From Ruminococcaceae bacterium UBA1236 (GTDB taxonomy: Bacteria > Bacillota > Clostridia > Oscillospirales > Acutalibacteraceae): a stretch of 13,784 nucleotides of DNA. A model generated the notes under the pieces. The model saw only the letters and a program-made list of their open reading frames with translations. It made no database searches and was not told where the DNA came from. Position 1 is the stretch's first letter, and each line of letters starts with the position of its first letter. Positions 13,467-13,784 of the stretch are shown one piece after another. The translations under genes and the position numbers were made by a program. The stretch covers positions 1,576 through 15,359 of the forward strand of contig DBWO01000010.1 in the NCBI GenBank assembly GCA_002309055.1. The letters run 5' to 3'.

Positions 13467-13784
13467 TTATTCCCACTCAACTGTGGCGGGGGGTTTGGCA
13501 GTGATATCATAGACCACCCTGCCGATGGAGCGGACTTCATTTGTTATCCTGTTTGACGCTTTTGCGAGCACATCAAAAGGAATTCTCGACCAGTCGGCAG
13601 TCATAAAGTCGTCGGTTGAGACGGCTCTGAGCGCGACGGTGTAGCCGTAAGTGCCCGCGTCACCCATAACGCCGACGGTGCGGCTGTCGGTGAGCACAGT
13701 GAAATACTGATTGATTTCTTTATTGAGACCGGCTTTGTCAATTTCCTCTCTGAAAATCGCGTCTGACTCGCGAAGGATATCGAG
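13467..13784 (-). CDS. guaA: GMP synthase (glutamine-hydrolysing), C-terminal end, cut by window edge
   Basis: Converts XMP to GMP with glutamine and ATP; cytoplasmic purine synthesis. The open frame runs from the window edge to TAA at 13467-13469 and gives the last 105 residues. It begins ILRESDAIFREEI and continues QYFTVLTDSRTVGVMGDAGT, MTADWSRIPFDVLAKASNRI, then ends VVYDITAKPPATVEWE, all characteristic of the C-terminal dimerisation domain of GuaA. The ATP-pyrophosphatase and glutaminase domains lie outside the window. The internal ATG at 13697 is not a real start. Transcription would end at the bidirectional terminator 35 bases downstream. Confidence 0.96.
   Translation of the reverse strand, partial: LDILRESDAIFREEIDKAGLNKEINQYFTVLTDSRTVGVMGDAGTYGYTVALRAVSTDDFMTADWSRIPFDVLAKASNRITNEVRSIGRVVYDITAKPPATVEWE

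Noticed and set aside
1..13784. CRISPR array, tRNA or rRNA genes, toxin-antitoxin or phage defence operon
   Set aside because: No regularly spaced repeats, no cloverleaf-like segments and no defence protein families were recognised on either strand.

Overview
The window looks like chromosomal DNA of an anaerobic, low-to-mid GC Firmicute, most likely a gut or rumen clostridium of the Ruminococcaceae/Oscillospirales kind. The reasons are a pyruvate:ferredoxin oxidoreductase, a threonine T-box leader in front of thrS, an rny-ymdB gene pair, strong AAGGAGG ribosome binding sites, TTG and GTG starts, and clean sigma-A promoters. This is inferred from gene content; no species marker is present. Nothing indicates a plasmid, phage, transposon, CRISPR array, rRNA or tRNA gene.

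Layout. 1-1268 (minus): N-terminal third of pyruvate:ferredoxin oxidoreductase, cut by the window edge, with its own promoter. 1391-3334 (minus): threonyl-tRNA synthetase, preceded by a T-box leader (about 3355-3589) and a consensus promoter. 3656-3684 (plus): a divergent consensus promoter drives rny (RNase Y), followed on the same strand by ymdB (metallophosphoesterase), a TtcA-like tRNA thiolase and an intracellular family 28 glycoside hydrolase, a probable four-gene operon ending at 8287. 8288-9897 (minus): a convergent two-gene unit, a membrane-anchored metallo-beta-lactamase-fold protein translationally coupled (ATGA overlap) to a cyclophilin. 10035-11207 (plus): a SulP/SLC26-like membrane transporter without STAS domain. 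11296-13362 (plus): a large AT-rich gene that I read as a bacterial CASTOR/POLLUX (DMI1)-like ion channel with a two-helix pore and two RCK-like nucleotide-binding modules. 13404-13432: a strong bidirectional terminator. 13467-13784 (minus): C-terminal end of GMP synthase, cut by the window edge.

How they fit together. Most of the window is housekeeping: central fermentation (PFOR), translation (thrS, controlled by uncharged tRNA-Thr), RNA turnover and tRNA modification (rny, ymdB, ttcA-like), protein folding (cyclophilin) and purine synthesis (guaA). The accessory parts are the GH28 enzyme attached to the RNA-metabolism operon, the membrane MBL protein, the transporter, and above all the CASTOR/POLLUX-like channel. 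The channel gene differs in base composition from its neighbours and is the best candidate for poorly described biology here. I found no clear multi-gene defence or mobile system.
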